In this document: in pieces, positions 28,430 through 39,282 of the stretch
Position numbering within the stretch: position 1 is the stretch's first letter
How the letters are laid out: every line of letters begins with the position of its first letter
Source: Hyphomonadaceae bacterium
GTDB lineage: Bacteria > Pseudomonadota > Alphaproteobacteria > Caulobacterales > Hyphomonadaceae
Length of the DNA stretch: 64,000 bases
Direction: 5' to 3'
NCBI GenBank assembly: GCA_947474455.1
Contig: CANJIL010000010.1
Coordinates: forward strand, 1 to 64,000
Position numbers and translations under genes: made by a program
Notes under the pieces: generated by a model
Told to the model about the DNA's origin: nothing
The model's input: the letters and a program-made list of their open reading frames with translations, nothing else
Database searches by the model: none

Positions 28430-29067
28430 ACCGGGCGCTGCCAATGAAGAAAAGGCGATGGCGGAAGAGGGACAAGTCGTTGAACCCGCTTCCGCCAATG
28501 CGACGCCGCAGCCTCATGTCCATCATTCGGTTGCTTCCTTCGAGGCCGACCCGATTCGGTCGTGCGCAGGGGTTCACATCACGACTGGCGGGCCTGCTAG
28601 CGGACGGTGCCATGGTCGGCGATATCATCCTTTTCAGTTGCTCCGGTAGCGTGGGCCGCCGCCAGCCCGGCCCGCAAACGCGCCGCGAGCCTTAGTGAAG
28701 TTGAGAAAACAGGCCCCCCGGATTCGCAAGATAGAGACAATCTCTTGCCACTGGGTTCAGCGCCTTGGTTCGACAGCTCGTCAGATTCGATCGGGATAGG
28801 AGCGGGCGCATCATGCCCCGTATGACACAGGCGCGAATGCGCACACACAGGCAGGTAACCCCATCGCTTCCTCAGGTCTGGCTGACGGCGATGCTGCGCG
28901 TTTTCGTTGAGCTTGTTCTCCAGGTAGCCTCAAACCTCCAGATGCGCCCTCACCGTCGCACCCGTGATTGGCACACGGAGGCGATGCCGGCTGCTTTGCC
29001 TGGAAGGGCGAACGACACCACCCAGGAGGTCAAACCCGTCGCGCAAGCCACCACCTCGATGATCGCA

Positions 29068-29082
29068 CGGTCATGATGACCG
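29068..29082. repeat. Short palindrome
   Basis: CGGTCA-TGA-TGACCG, a 6-bp perfect inverted repeat with a 3-nt loop, directly before the REP-like block. It is followed by GGGACTTGTCATCCC-type sequence resembling intergenic repeats common in alphaproteobacterial genomes. Confidence 0.5.
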
Positions 29083-29310
29083 CGAACCCACATCGGGACT
29101 TGTCATCCCAAAAGTTGGTAGCGCTATCCGGGACCCATTTCTCAACACACGTGCTGGCAGATCGATAGCTCCTGGCCCTCCGCTTCGCTGCGGTCGGGAT
29201 GACGAGCGAGCGGATATCCGCACATCGGGCCACACCTACAGAGTCATTCTCGGGCTCGTCGCGACAATCCCGGTTGCCTCAACACGGGAAATGCCAGCTC
29301 ACCGTTCTGT

Positions 29311-29423
29311 TCATCCCGACGAGTGTCGGGAGCGAGGGCTGCCCTCGCACCCCGCGCGAACCTGAAGCCGCAATTTCGTGCAAGGCGCATCACCATTCCT
29401 GATACCGACGTTCGTCGGGATGA
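29311..29423. repeat. REP-like elements in inverted orientation (REPIN-like pair)
   Basis: The element at 29311-29331 begins TCATCCCGACGA and forms a 7-bp hairpin (TCCCGAC, loop GAGT, GTCGGGA). The reverse complement of 29403-29423 also begins TCATCCCGACGA, and 18 of 21 bases agree between them. The two copies thus face each other about 70 nt apart, the layout of REP doublets mobilised by RAYT transposases. No RAYT gene is in the window. Confidence 0.65.
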
Positions 29424-29514
29424 GCGGGGATAGGTCAGCGCTAAATCCACAGCCTAAACGAGGTACGCACCCAAATCGCCCGACTCGCTCACCAGCGAGA
29501 GCGCCCCTGCGCAT

Positions 29515-30018
29515 CTATTGCGGCGCCGGCTGTGGCGCGAGCTGGTCATCGTTCGCCGAGTTCACCTTGTCAGGCCAATCATCATCCAGCCCAACACAGT
29601 CGCGCCGGAAAGCGCCATCGACGCTGCCGACCATCCCCATGTGCGCGGTCGAGGATATTTCCCAATCCATCTGGCACGCCCGCGTCGCAAAGCTGCGCGT
29701 GCAGACCGCCATCGGGTCGGGATAGTCCTGATGCGCCTCACCATAGATGCATGAAAAGCCCGCTTCGCTGATCCCATCGATGGCGGCAGGTCGGGACAGC
29801 TTCCCAAGAATTGCCTCGACACCAGACACCCAGGCGGCGTTCAACGCCTCTCCCGGCGAGTGTTGCCAATCGTGTGCCGCCTCCAATTCCTTCAAGGTGG
29901 AAGGCGGAGGCACGCTTGCGTCGGCGGGGCGCGCGGCCGCCGCCTGCTCGGAGACAGGCAGTTGCGCCGGCGAACACGCCGCAAGCATCACTGCGACAGC
30001 CAAAACGGCCCGGGTCAT
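29515..30018 (-). CDS. Putative lipoprotein, unknown function
   Basis: 167 aa. MTRAVLAVAVMLAACSP is a lipoprotein signal with the modified Cys at residue 15. The mature part has four further cysteines (SCIYGEAH, AVCTRSF, RACQMDW, RDCVGL), enough for two disulfides, and ends in a Gln/Pro-rich tail. I recognise no family. AGGA lies 9 nt upstream of ATG 30018, which supports this start over the longer frame to 30261. It diverges from queA, 90 bp away, and lies beside the repeat-bearing stretch. Confidence 0.65.
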   Translation of the reverse strand: MTRAVLAVAVMLAACSPAQLPVSEQAAAARPADASVPPPSTLKELEAAHDWQHSPGEALNAAWVSGVEAILGKLSRPAAIDGISEAGFSCIYGEAHQDYPDPMAVCTRSFATRACQMDWEISSTAHMGMVGSVDGAFRRDCVGLDDDWPDKVNSANDDQLAPQPAPQ

Positions 30019-30108
30019 AATGTCGTCCTCCCTTATCCAGCATACACGAGATAACGGCGACGCAAGGGCGGACTGGCGCCCGAAGCTGTTCCCCGCTATG
30101 GGCGCCAC

Positions 30109-32844
<2,736 letters not shown>

Positions 32845-32980
32845 AGTCGTAGTTCCTGATCGGCCTCTATTTTAAACGCCTTTCTAGCCGGTTTTGGACC
32901 ATCCCGTGAAAATCCGGAGATGCGGCCTTTCCAACGTTGACCCCAGTGGAATCGAACACTAGGTTCCGCCGCTCTTGAGA

Positions 32981-33056
<76 letters not shown>

Positions 33057-33155
33057 ATCATTCCAAGACCTTAGCCGTGGAAACGGAAGAAGCCGGAAAT
33101 CGCTGCCCGCCACCTGCCGTTCACGGCTTTAGCCTAGGCATCTGCTTCGGGTAAG

Positions 33156-33311
33156 ATGAGCAAAGCTAAACCGCCTTGGCTAGGACCGTTCGGAGAGGTC
33201 AAGCCTCCGGGCGGCCCGCTTGCTGGCGATTGGAAACACCAGTCGAGAAGAAGTAAACGCAAAGAAGTAGAGTCGATGATACTTGACGCACCCGGCGAGA
33301 GTTTACAGTAG
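33156..33311 (+). CDS. Possible small protein (51 aa), unknown
   Basis: The frame starts ATG 33156 (MSKAKPPWLGPFGEVKPPGG) and ends TAG 33311. It has a Pro/Gly-rich first half and a very basic middle (HQSRRSKRKE). No strong ribosome site precedes it, and at this GC content a 51-codon frame can arise by chance. It lies between tRNA-Lys and the next ORF, in sequence that otherwise shows nothing. Confidence 0.25.
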   Translation: MSKAKPPWLGPFGEVKPPGGPLAGDWKHQSRRSKRKEVESMILDAPGESLQ

Positions 33312-33444
33312 AGTCGCCAACCGGCATGTATCGGTACGCGGATCATCACGGTTGCGAGACACGATGACTTAGCCCTGGGCATGCGCTCACAGGGAAACCA
33401 GCCGCAAGTCCTGAGATACGCTTGGGGGCGCCTATTATGTTCTG

Positions 33445-33792
33445 ATGCCGCGGTCCGCCTTCGCTGGAGGCAAGCAATTGGCAGGGATCACCCGCGAGGA
33501 ATTGGAGCTGCTGTTAGAGACAGTAGTTCGTAGCGCCCCGTCGGGCCTGCTCAAGCTCGAAAGCGAATTGAAGTGGCGGGCTGATCATGAGGAGTTCTGC
33601 CGGCGCCTCTCAACCCGCCTGGTCGAAGCGCTGGCGATTGAAGGCTTCGCGTGGGCGCGCATACCGCGGCATGGGGATGATCTCTACAGGGTCCTGATCG
33701 GCGCCACCAACGATGTGAGCTGCCTCACGCGGACGGGTCTGGTGTCGGAGAGCGCCGGTAGTCGCGAAAGTGCGCGTTATGAAATCGCCTAA
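33445..33792 (+). CDS. Hypothetical protein (115 aa)
   Basis: The translation looks protein-like, with an amphipathic helical first part (ITREELELLLETVVRS) and a possible ARIPRHGDDLYRVLIG strand region, but matches no family I know. No ribosome site is evident before ATG 33445, the only ATG available. It might be a real accessory gene or a remnant in the region downstream of tRNA-Lys. Confidence 0.4.
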   Translation: MPRSAFAGGKQLAGITREELELLLETVVRSAPSGLLKLESELKWRADHEEFCRRLSTRLVEALAIEGFAWARIPRHGDDLYRVLIGATNDVSCLTRTGLVSESAGSRESARYEIA

Positions 33793-33884
33793 AGGATTCT
33801 GGCGTTTCTGGAGCGAACGCAAACCGCAGTGGTGAGACGCAAGCCAGACCATGGCTGAAAGGGCGCCCGCAACACTGGGATGCG

Positions 33885-34544
33885 CTACGTCGCTTCAACA
33901 ATGGCGAGCTGGTGATCTGGTAGCGGCCGCTGCAGCTGAATCGCCTCGTCGATCGGCTCGTTCAGCCACGTCTCGCACTGGTCCCACGTCGTCAGAATGA
34001 CCGGCATGGCTTTGCTGTGCAGGGGCTTCACCAGCGCGTTGGGCGACGTGGTCAGGAACGTATAAAGCTCGTGCTCGCCTTCCTCTGGGGCCTTCTTCGT
34101 GCCGCGGACGCCCGTCCACGGGCGCCACATGCCCGCGAACATGAATGGCAGACCGTCGGCGCGGGCAAACTCAACTTCGCGGAATGCGCCCGTGCCAACC
34201 GTGCGTTGATCAGGTTCGAAGAATGAAGTTGCTGGTACGAGACAGCGATATTCCGGCCCAGTCCATTCGGCCCAGTACGGCGACGGCCCTGACTTGTTCA
34301 TGACGTGCCGTGCGTTCGTCACCCGGGTGGCGCGAAGCTCCTCCACTGTCGGGAAGCCCCAGCGCATCGAAGTCGCTTCGATCCCGTCGCCCTTCTGAAT
34401 GAACACCACGCCCGGCTTATCCGGGTAGACGTGCTCGGGGAGGTTGTCGAAGCGGACGGGGATCTTGATCTCGCTGAACTGGTCGATCGACCAACCGGGG
34501 ATTATCGCGCCCTTGAGAATAGCCTGGCGGTAGTGGTTGCACAT
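33885..34544 (-). CDS. SRAP-domain protein (YedK/HMCES family)
   Basis: 219 aa, single SRAP domain. It begins MCNHY, so after Met removal Cys2 is N-terminal, the residue that forms a thiazolidine crosslink with abasic sites in single-stranded DNA. Other conserved elements are TNARHV (Asn), LVPATSFFEPD (Glu) and LHSKAMPVIL (His), the catalytic and DNA-binding set. Such proteins shield abasic sites at replication forks. The family is widespread but often sits in accessory DNA, which fits this location. Confidence 0.93.
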   Translation of the reverse strand: MCNHYRQAILKGAIIPGWSIDQFSEIKIPVRFDNLPEHVYPDKPGVVFIQKGDGIEATSMRWGFPTVEELRATRVTNARHVMNKSGPSPYWAEWTGPEYRCLVPATSFFEPDQRTVGTGAFREVEFARADGLPFMFAGMWRPWTGVRGTKKAPEEGEHELYTFLTTSPNALVKPLHSKAMPVILTTWDQCETWLNEPIDEAIQLQRPLPDHQLAIVEAT

Positions 34545-35063
34545 GGCTCAGCGCCCTGGTTCGAGCGGTTGCCTACCGTCGAAGCGATCGACGCCTTCCT
34601 CGACTAGCAACAGCATGATCCAATGGGCGTGTGCCGCCAGCATCTCCGAAAAACGCATGCCCGGCTCTTGGGGTGTGTGTCGGAAAGTCGGGGCGTGTGA
34701 CATCGGCCATGCCCGCAGCGAACTGGGGCTGGCCAAATTAGTCAACCGACGAAGATCCGACGGGCTCGCTCACTTGCACAAGTCCGGTTTCTTCATCCCG
34801 GTTAAACAATTACCCTTAGGCGGACCCCTTCCAAGGGAGGCTGGTCACCTACCGATTTACCCATGGCAGGCATTTTTGTGTGCTGGCGAACTCAATGCGA
34901 GCCGTGGCCAACTGGCTGGGTGAAAGTCGAACGCCAGCTGCATGCCGTGCGTGAGCGGGAAGCGGCTTGAGCAGACGCATAGGTTGCTACGCAGCTAGCG
35001 GCGGCTTCCAGCCGGTCCGAACGTTCGTCGTTGTGAAGGGGACAGGCCCGATTCCGGGTCACG
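34545..35063. other. Intergenic stretch with gene remnant
   Basis: No intact gene. A 113-nt copy of the sequence at the end of the 36.5-kb nuclease gene lies at 34679-34791. On the minus strand its tail reads MKKPDLCK-stop, matching the nuclease C-terminus MAKPDWCN-stop, so this looks like the leftover 3' end of a second copy. On the plus strand a frame ends APWFERLPTVEAIDAFLD-stop at 34607, possibly another remnant. Confidence 0.5.
34679..34791. repeat. Imperfect direct repeat, copy A
   Basis: Aligns with copy B at 36454-36565 at roughly 80% identity by eye, including an identical run of 21 bases that starts TAGTCAACCGACGAAG, with one single-base indel. Weaker similarity extends about 30 nt to the left of both copies. 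The acyltransferase gene lies between the two. Confidence 0.8.
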
Positions 35064-36113
35064 TCACCCGACAGCTGTTCGATTGCCGCGCAAATTCCCG
35101 ATGAGACTTCGTGCCAGGCTGGCGGTCGGCCTTTCGAAATACTTCAACGACAGCTTCGATATGATCGCGGTAAGCGAAAGGGTCCCGATGACGATGATCG
35201 TTTCCGCGACAGGGCCCTCGCCAATTGCCATAGTGGAAACCGTAGTGGCAAAGATGATGACGATCGGATGCAGCAGATAGGCCGAGTAGCTGGCGTCGCC
35301 GAGGCCGGTCACGAACGTTTCGCGGGCCGGCTTGCGATAGAGATCTTGGCCCGCGGCGGCGAACACAAGAAGCATCGCTGGGCCGCCATAGCGCAGCAGC
35401 GTCGACTGCTCGACCGAGATGAAGGCGGGCAGCGCCGCGAAACCGGCGACGGAGAGCATGGCAAGCGGCCACATCGGCGTCTTGCGCACTAAGTCCGCAA
35501 CGGCTTTCTGGCGCAGAGCGGTGGCGATGATGCAACCGGCGGCGAACTCAAAGATGATCGGCTCAGCGTAGAAACGAGCAACAACGCCTGAACCTGCCGC
35601 ATTCGCAACGCCCCAAACCAGCGTGATAAGAACAAGAATGCCCGGAAGCCGAAACGTCCGCGGCAGGGCGAGCGAGAGCGCGAAGAGGGCGTAGAACATC
35701 ATCTCATGGTTCAGCGTCCAGCCGACGAAGAGAATAGGATAGGCGTGGCCGCCGGCGTCGACATGCGGGACGAAGAACAGGCTTGCCAAGATCGCGTCCG
35801 GCGTGATCAGCGCGTTGGGGAATGTCCACGAGCGGGCCGTGACCGTCGCTATAACGAGGAAGGTGGCGAACCAGTAGAGCGGCACAATGCGGGCGATGCG
35901 CTTCGCCGCAAACCATGCGGGCAGTTCGTCATCACGTGTGGTGTGCACCATGACGAAGCCAGAGATGACAAAGAACAAGTCGACCCCGCCTGAAGGCAGA
36001 TCGAGATAGCCCCTCCCCACCGGATCGGTGGGATGCAAGATGCCGATCAGGCAGTGGAAGAGCACTACTGATTGGGCCGCGAGGGCGCGTAGGTTCTGCA
36101 GGTTGTTAAGCAC
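35064..36113 (-). CDS. Acyltransferase 3 family membrane protein
   Basis: 349 aa, about ten transmembrane helices. Family marks: LQNLRALAAQSVVLFHC (R-x10-H catalytic pair region), GVDLFFVISGFVMVHTTRD, AAKRIARIVPLYWFAT and LNHEMMFYALFALSLALP. These proteins O-acetylate or succinylate surface polysaccharides, lipopolysaccharide or other glycans. No polysaccharide genes surround it. It is bracketed by the direct repeats A and B, which suggests separate arrival. Confidence 0.93.
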   Translation of the reverse strand: MLNNLQNLRALAAQSVVLFHCLIGILHPTDPVGRGYLDLPSGGVDLFFVISGFVMVHTTRDDELPAWFAAKRIARIVPLYWFATFLVIATVTARSWTFPNALITPDAILASLFFVPHVDAGGHAYPILFVGWTLNHEMMFYALFALSLALPRTFRLPGILVLITLVWGVANAAGSGVVARFYAEPIIFEFAAGCIIATALRQKAVADLVRKTPMWPLAMLSVAGFAALPAFISVEQSTLLRYGGPAMLLVFAAAGQDLYRKPARETFVTGLGDASYSAYLLHPIVIIFATTVSTMAIGEGPVAETIIVIGTLSLTAIISKLSLKYFERPTASLARSLIGNLRGNRTAVG

Positions 36114-36543
36114 GGACAGGCGAACCTATTCATTCTGGCCCGATGGGCGGAGTTGCGCCGCGGCAGCCGCGCGGCACGCGCCTTCGCGAACTGCAAAGCA
36201 ATGTTCATGCCACGCGATAGGCCGCGTGGCCCTCAGCAGCTATGCACGGGCCACAAGGAATCGCTGCAGCGTCCCGACAGTCAGAGCCATGCAATTTTCT
36301 CTCGGGTAGGCCGTTTACGAAATTCCGATACGTTAGCCCCCACTCCAAAACGGCCTGCATTGAGAGTTAACGTCGCCCCCGTGTCCTACAGCGCGCGATC
36401 AGCGCGTGAGGGATTACCTATCCGAAATAGGCAAGCTTGGATCTTGGCCCTGGGTCGGAAAATCGCGGCGGATGACGTTGGACACGGCCGCGGCGAACTG
36501 GGGCCGGCCATATAGTCAACCGACGAAGATCCGGCGGGCTCGC
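36114..36543. other. Intergenic stretch, no gene seen
   Basis: No frame here looks coding. It contains repeat copy B (from 36454) and a short palindrome CGCGCGATCAGCGCG near 36394. The part before the repeat is somewhat less GC-rich than flanking genes and may hold the acyltransferase promoter. Confidence 0.5.
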
Positions 36544-36565
36544 TCAGTTGCACCAGTCCGGCTTC
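36454..36565. repeat. Imperfect direct repeat, copy B
   Basis: Counterpart of copy A (34679-34791). Its last 22 nt lie inside the 3' end of the nuclease-like gene, so the repeat seems to come from this gene and its downstream flank. Confidence 0.8.
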
Positions 36566-36966
36566 GCCATGGTCGCGCGTAGGCCGTCAAACACATAAGG
36601 TTTGAGAACGCCGGCCGAGAGGCCGGGCTTGCCTATGTCCTTCCCGTCGATCGCCAACGTCATCACCCTGCGTTCAAAGTCGTCTTTTTCTTCTGCGGGC
36701 GCAATCGTAACCTTACCCGTCTTCGTAGCGTTGACGATGAACTCCTTCGCCTTGAAGCCTGACTCACGCTCCCTCTCGCGCTTGGCGCCGCCGCGTGAGC
36801 CAACGTTGCCGGTCTCGGGGGCGTCAACGTCAGCTAAACGGAAGTCTGCGCCATTCACGGGTCCACTATCGCCATCAGACCAGTAGAGCGATCTCACGGG
36901 CTGCGCTGACGAGTTTTGTGACGCGCAGGCTGTAAGCGCACATGCGAGACATAAGGTGCGGAGCAT
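36544..36966 (-). CDS. Thermonuclease (SNase-like) family lipoprotein
   Basis: 140 aa. MLRTLCLACALTACAS is a lipoprotein signal with Cys14. The mature part follows the staphylococcal nuclease order: YWSDGDSGPVNGADFRLADVDAPETG (Asp, Arg and Asp/Glu of the active site; TPE is APE here), FIVNATKTGKVTI, then DDFERRVMTLAIDGKDIGKPGL, in which the arginine of the usual YGR motif is kept but the tyrosine-glycine is not. Likely a cell-envelope nuclease. ATG 36966 gives the signal peptide; the longer frame to 37044 does not. Confidence 0.75.
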   Translation of the reverse strand: MLRTLCLACALTACASQNSSAQPVRSLYWSDGDSGPVNGADFRLADVDAPETGNVGSRGGAKRERERESGFKAKEFIVNATKTGKVTIAPAEEKDDFERRVMTLAIDGKDIGKPGLSAGVLKPYVFDGLRATMAKPDWCN

Positions 36967-37217
36967 AGAAGTCCCCAACGCGAGCGACGAATGACGCGGC
37001 TGCCGAGCACAACAGAAGGGGCGTCCCGCGTAAACAGGATGCACTCTTGCCTGTGTGGCTGCTGCTTATGCCGCCCTCTTAGCAGCAGCGGCCGCGCCTT
37101 CGCGTTCCTCGACGCCGTCTTCATGGACGAAGTCTGACGGTCAGAGCAGCTTGAGATCCTGGTCGTTTTCGGTGACCCGCCTCGACAGATCCTCTCATCT
37201 TAGCTGATGACGATCGC

Positions 37218-39149
37218 TCAGCGTGGCGCGAGAATATCGTCGATATAGGCCGCCTTGCCGGTGATGCGCTCAAGCCGCGGATAGCGATGGCCGCTGCGAT
37301 AGTCGAGGCGCACCGTCTTGAATGCCTCACCGATGCGAACCAGCAGGTCAACTGGGGCGCCACTCTTTGTTCCGGCCACAGCAGCCTTGAGGCGATCCAC
37401 CGAAAACGCTTCTCCATTGACGCCGGTGATCGTTAGCGACGTATTGAGCCCGGCCTTCCACGCCGGTCCGTTCCATTGCACGAGCCCGATCCTTCCTCCT
37501 GCGTCGACGGTGAGACCGATCGAGTAGAGCAGGTTGGCGCCTCGCGAGCGGACCTCGCCTTCGCGCCAGACCGTGTTGGGCGCATCGCCGTAAACAAGCC
37601 GGTAGCCGCCACGCTCAAGACCGTCGAGCGGTGCCTTTTCAGCCACGTCGTCGACACGCTGCCTGAAGAAGGTCTCCCAGTCATACGGCTCAATCTTGTT
37701 CAGGGTGGCAACTACATCGGCGCGGGTATAGGTGAGCGTCCCCCAATCGCCGTCGTTCACACCAAAGAATGCTTTGGCGAAATCGTCCAGCGACCGCTTT
37801 CCGCCGGATCGTTCGCGGATCATTGTATCGATGTCCATCCAGATCAGCTGGCCTTCGGAATAGTAGTCCTCGCTGCGCTGCCAGTTCTGCCACGGTAGGG
37901 AGCGGCGTGCGGCGATGATCGGGTCCATGGTCGTGTCGGCCAGGGCACGCCAGTCGCGGCCAGTTCGCGTGTCATAGACCGCTGCATTGTTTGCGATCAG
38001 GTCGAGCGCCTGCTGCTTGCTAACGAAGCCTGACCGCGCTGCCAGAATGTTGCCGTAATATTGCGTCTGGCCCTCGTAGATCCACAGCAAGCTGTTGCGC
38101 ATGGGGGTGTTGAAACTTGGCGTCCAGAGATCCGCTGGCCGTCGATACTTGCCATTCCACGAATGGTTGTACTCATGCGCCAGCAGGTCCTTGCTAACGA
38201 AGCCCGTATCCCAGTTGCGGAAGTATCCGGAGCGAGCACCATTGTCGCTTGAGCGCTGGTGCTCGATCCCCGCCGTTGCAAGGTTATCGCTGACCGAGAG
38301 GAGGAAGTCGTAGTGGTCGAAGTGCCGGGCGCCATAGAGCTTGTCTGCTTGGGCCACGAGGTTGCGGTGAATCTGAATGATCTCGGCTGGAGGATCAACC
38401 TGTCCGGGCTCGTCTCCCATCACGTTGAGGGTCACGCGCGAGCGGCCGCCGGGGTCGAGATCGAACTTCCGCATGTGCTTGCCGGCGAACAGCGGAGAGT
38501 CGATCACTGTCTCCCAGTTCGTCGTTTTGAACTTCACCACACCGTTGGTGGTCGACGCCATCTCCAGCGCCGTCGCGTAGTCCCAGCCCTGCGGCAGTTT
38601 CAGGCTGACGTCAAAGTTGAGCTTCCGGGCATAGTGTCCGGCCGGATAGAGCGCCGCGATGTGCCAGTTCAGGCGCATCATCTCCTGCGTTATCATGATC
38701 GGTCCCTGTGCGGGTTCGATCGCGCTCAGGAACTGCGCCTCTATATTGATGGCCCTCACGCCCGCAGGAACATCAACGTGGAAAGCGTAGACGTCGCCCG
38801 TGTCGCGTCGCCAAGCCAGCGGCTTGCCGCCGGCCGTGATCTTCAGGCCCGAATAGTTGTAGATCGGCCCACGCGGCGCGTGGTTCCCCATGATCCATTC
38901 GGCGTACATCAGGGTCAGCGGACCCGACTTCGACACAGGGATAGTCTGGCGGATGTTGAAGATGCGTCGGTCGAGGTCGGTGGCGTCCACCTCCAGCGTC
39001 AAAGTTCCGGAATAAGCGACGTCTTTCGGAGCGGGCAGGGCAGGCGCCGCCGCGATGGCCTGAGGCGCAGATCGCATGCCTGCCTGCTGGGCTGTGGCGG
39101 GCGTAATGGCGAGTACAGCGACGATGAGCAGCAGAGAGGTGCGCTTCAA
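37218..39149 (-). CDS. M61-family metallopeptidase with PDZ domain
   Basis: 643 aa with a signal peptide (MKRTSLLLIVAVLAITPATA). An N-terminal beta domain is followed by the catalytic domain with LLAHEYNHSWNGKYRRP (HExxH zinc motif, Trp-Asn-Gly-Lys as in glycyl aminopeptidases) and the downstream Glu in SLLWIYEGQTQYYG. A C-terminal PDZ-like domain (about residues 545-620, GLVQWNGPAWKAGL) completes the M61 layout. It is secreted or periplasmic and probably releases N-terminal Gly/Ala. It diverges from the MFS gene across 133 bp. Confidence 0.94.
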   Translation of the reverse strand: MKRTSLLLIVAVLAITPATAQQAGMRSAPQAIAAAPALPAPKDVAYSGTLTLEVDATDLDRRIFNIRQTIPVSKSGPLTLMYAEWIMGNHAPRGPIYNYSGLKITAGGKPLAWRRDTGDVYAFHVDVPAGVRAINIEAQFLSAIEPAQGPIMITQEMMRLNWHIAALYPAGHYARKLNFDVSLKLPQGWDYATALEMASTTNGVVKFKTTNWETVIDSPLFAGKHMRKFDLDPGGRSRVTLNVMGDEPGQVDPPAEIIQIHRNLVAQADKLYGARHFDHYDFLLSVSDNLATAGIEHQRSSDNGARSGYFRNWDTGFVSKDLLAHEYNHSWNGKYRRPADLWTPSFNTPMRNSLLWIYEGQTQYYGNILAARSGFVSKQQALDLIANNAAVYDTRTGRDWRALADTTMDPIIAARRSLPWQNWQRSEDYYSEGQLIWMDIDTMIRERSGGKRSLDDFAKAFFGVNDGDWGTLTYTRADVVATLNKIEPYDWETFFRQRVDDVAEKAPLDGLERGGYRLVYGDAPNTVWREGEVRSRGANLLYSIGLTVDAGGRIGLVQWNGPAWKAGLNTSLTITGVNGEAFSVDRLKAAVAGTKSGAPVDLLVRIGEAFKTVRLDYRSGHRYPRLERITGKAAYIDDILAPR

Positions 39150-39282
39150 GGATATCTCCCCTTAAACAGGCTCGGACCCAGCGACTTTAGACCGCCATCT
39201 CCGTCCAAGACAACGCTGGCGAACCCTTGGAAACTCGTGCAGGTGTTTCCGACAACGCGCTGAGAGCGGGCGGGAGGAATGG

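Larger units (their letters stand above)
28430..29514. other. Gene-poor 1.1-kb stretch with palindromes
   Basis: No convincing gene. All frames here give short, Arg/Ser-rich translations without family similarity. The first 60 nt after gatB (from ATG 28458, MAEEGQVVEPASANATPQP) look protein-like but degrade quickly, so this could be a decayed gene. From about 29.07 kb on, the stretch holds palindromes and REP-like sequence, listed separately. Confidence 0.6.

Noticed and set aside
26939-28498. 519-aa minus-strand frame over gatB
   Set aside because: gatB on the plus strand is complete with all family motifs; the antisense frame is a by-product of codon bias.
28765-29076. 103-aa plus-strand frame in the gene-poor stretch
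   Set aside because: Composition is typical of translated non-coding sequence, no ribosome site and no similarity.
34537-34923. 128-aa plus-strand frame after the SRAP gene
   Set aside because: It crosses the repeat copy A, which is a relic of a minus-strand gene, and has no family features.
36153-36515. 120-aa plus-strand frame upstream of the nuclease-like gene
   Set aside because: Arg/Ser/Pro-rich reading through non-coding sequence and repeat copy B.
38259-39263. 334-aa plus-strand frame over the M61 peptidase gene
   Set aside because: No recognisable domain; the minus strand has the HEYNH zinc motif and signal peptide.
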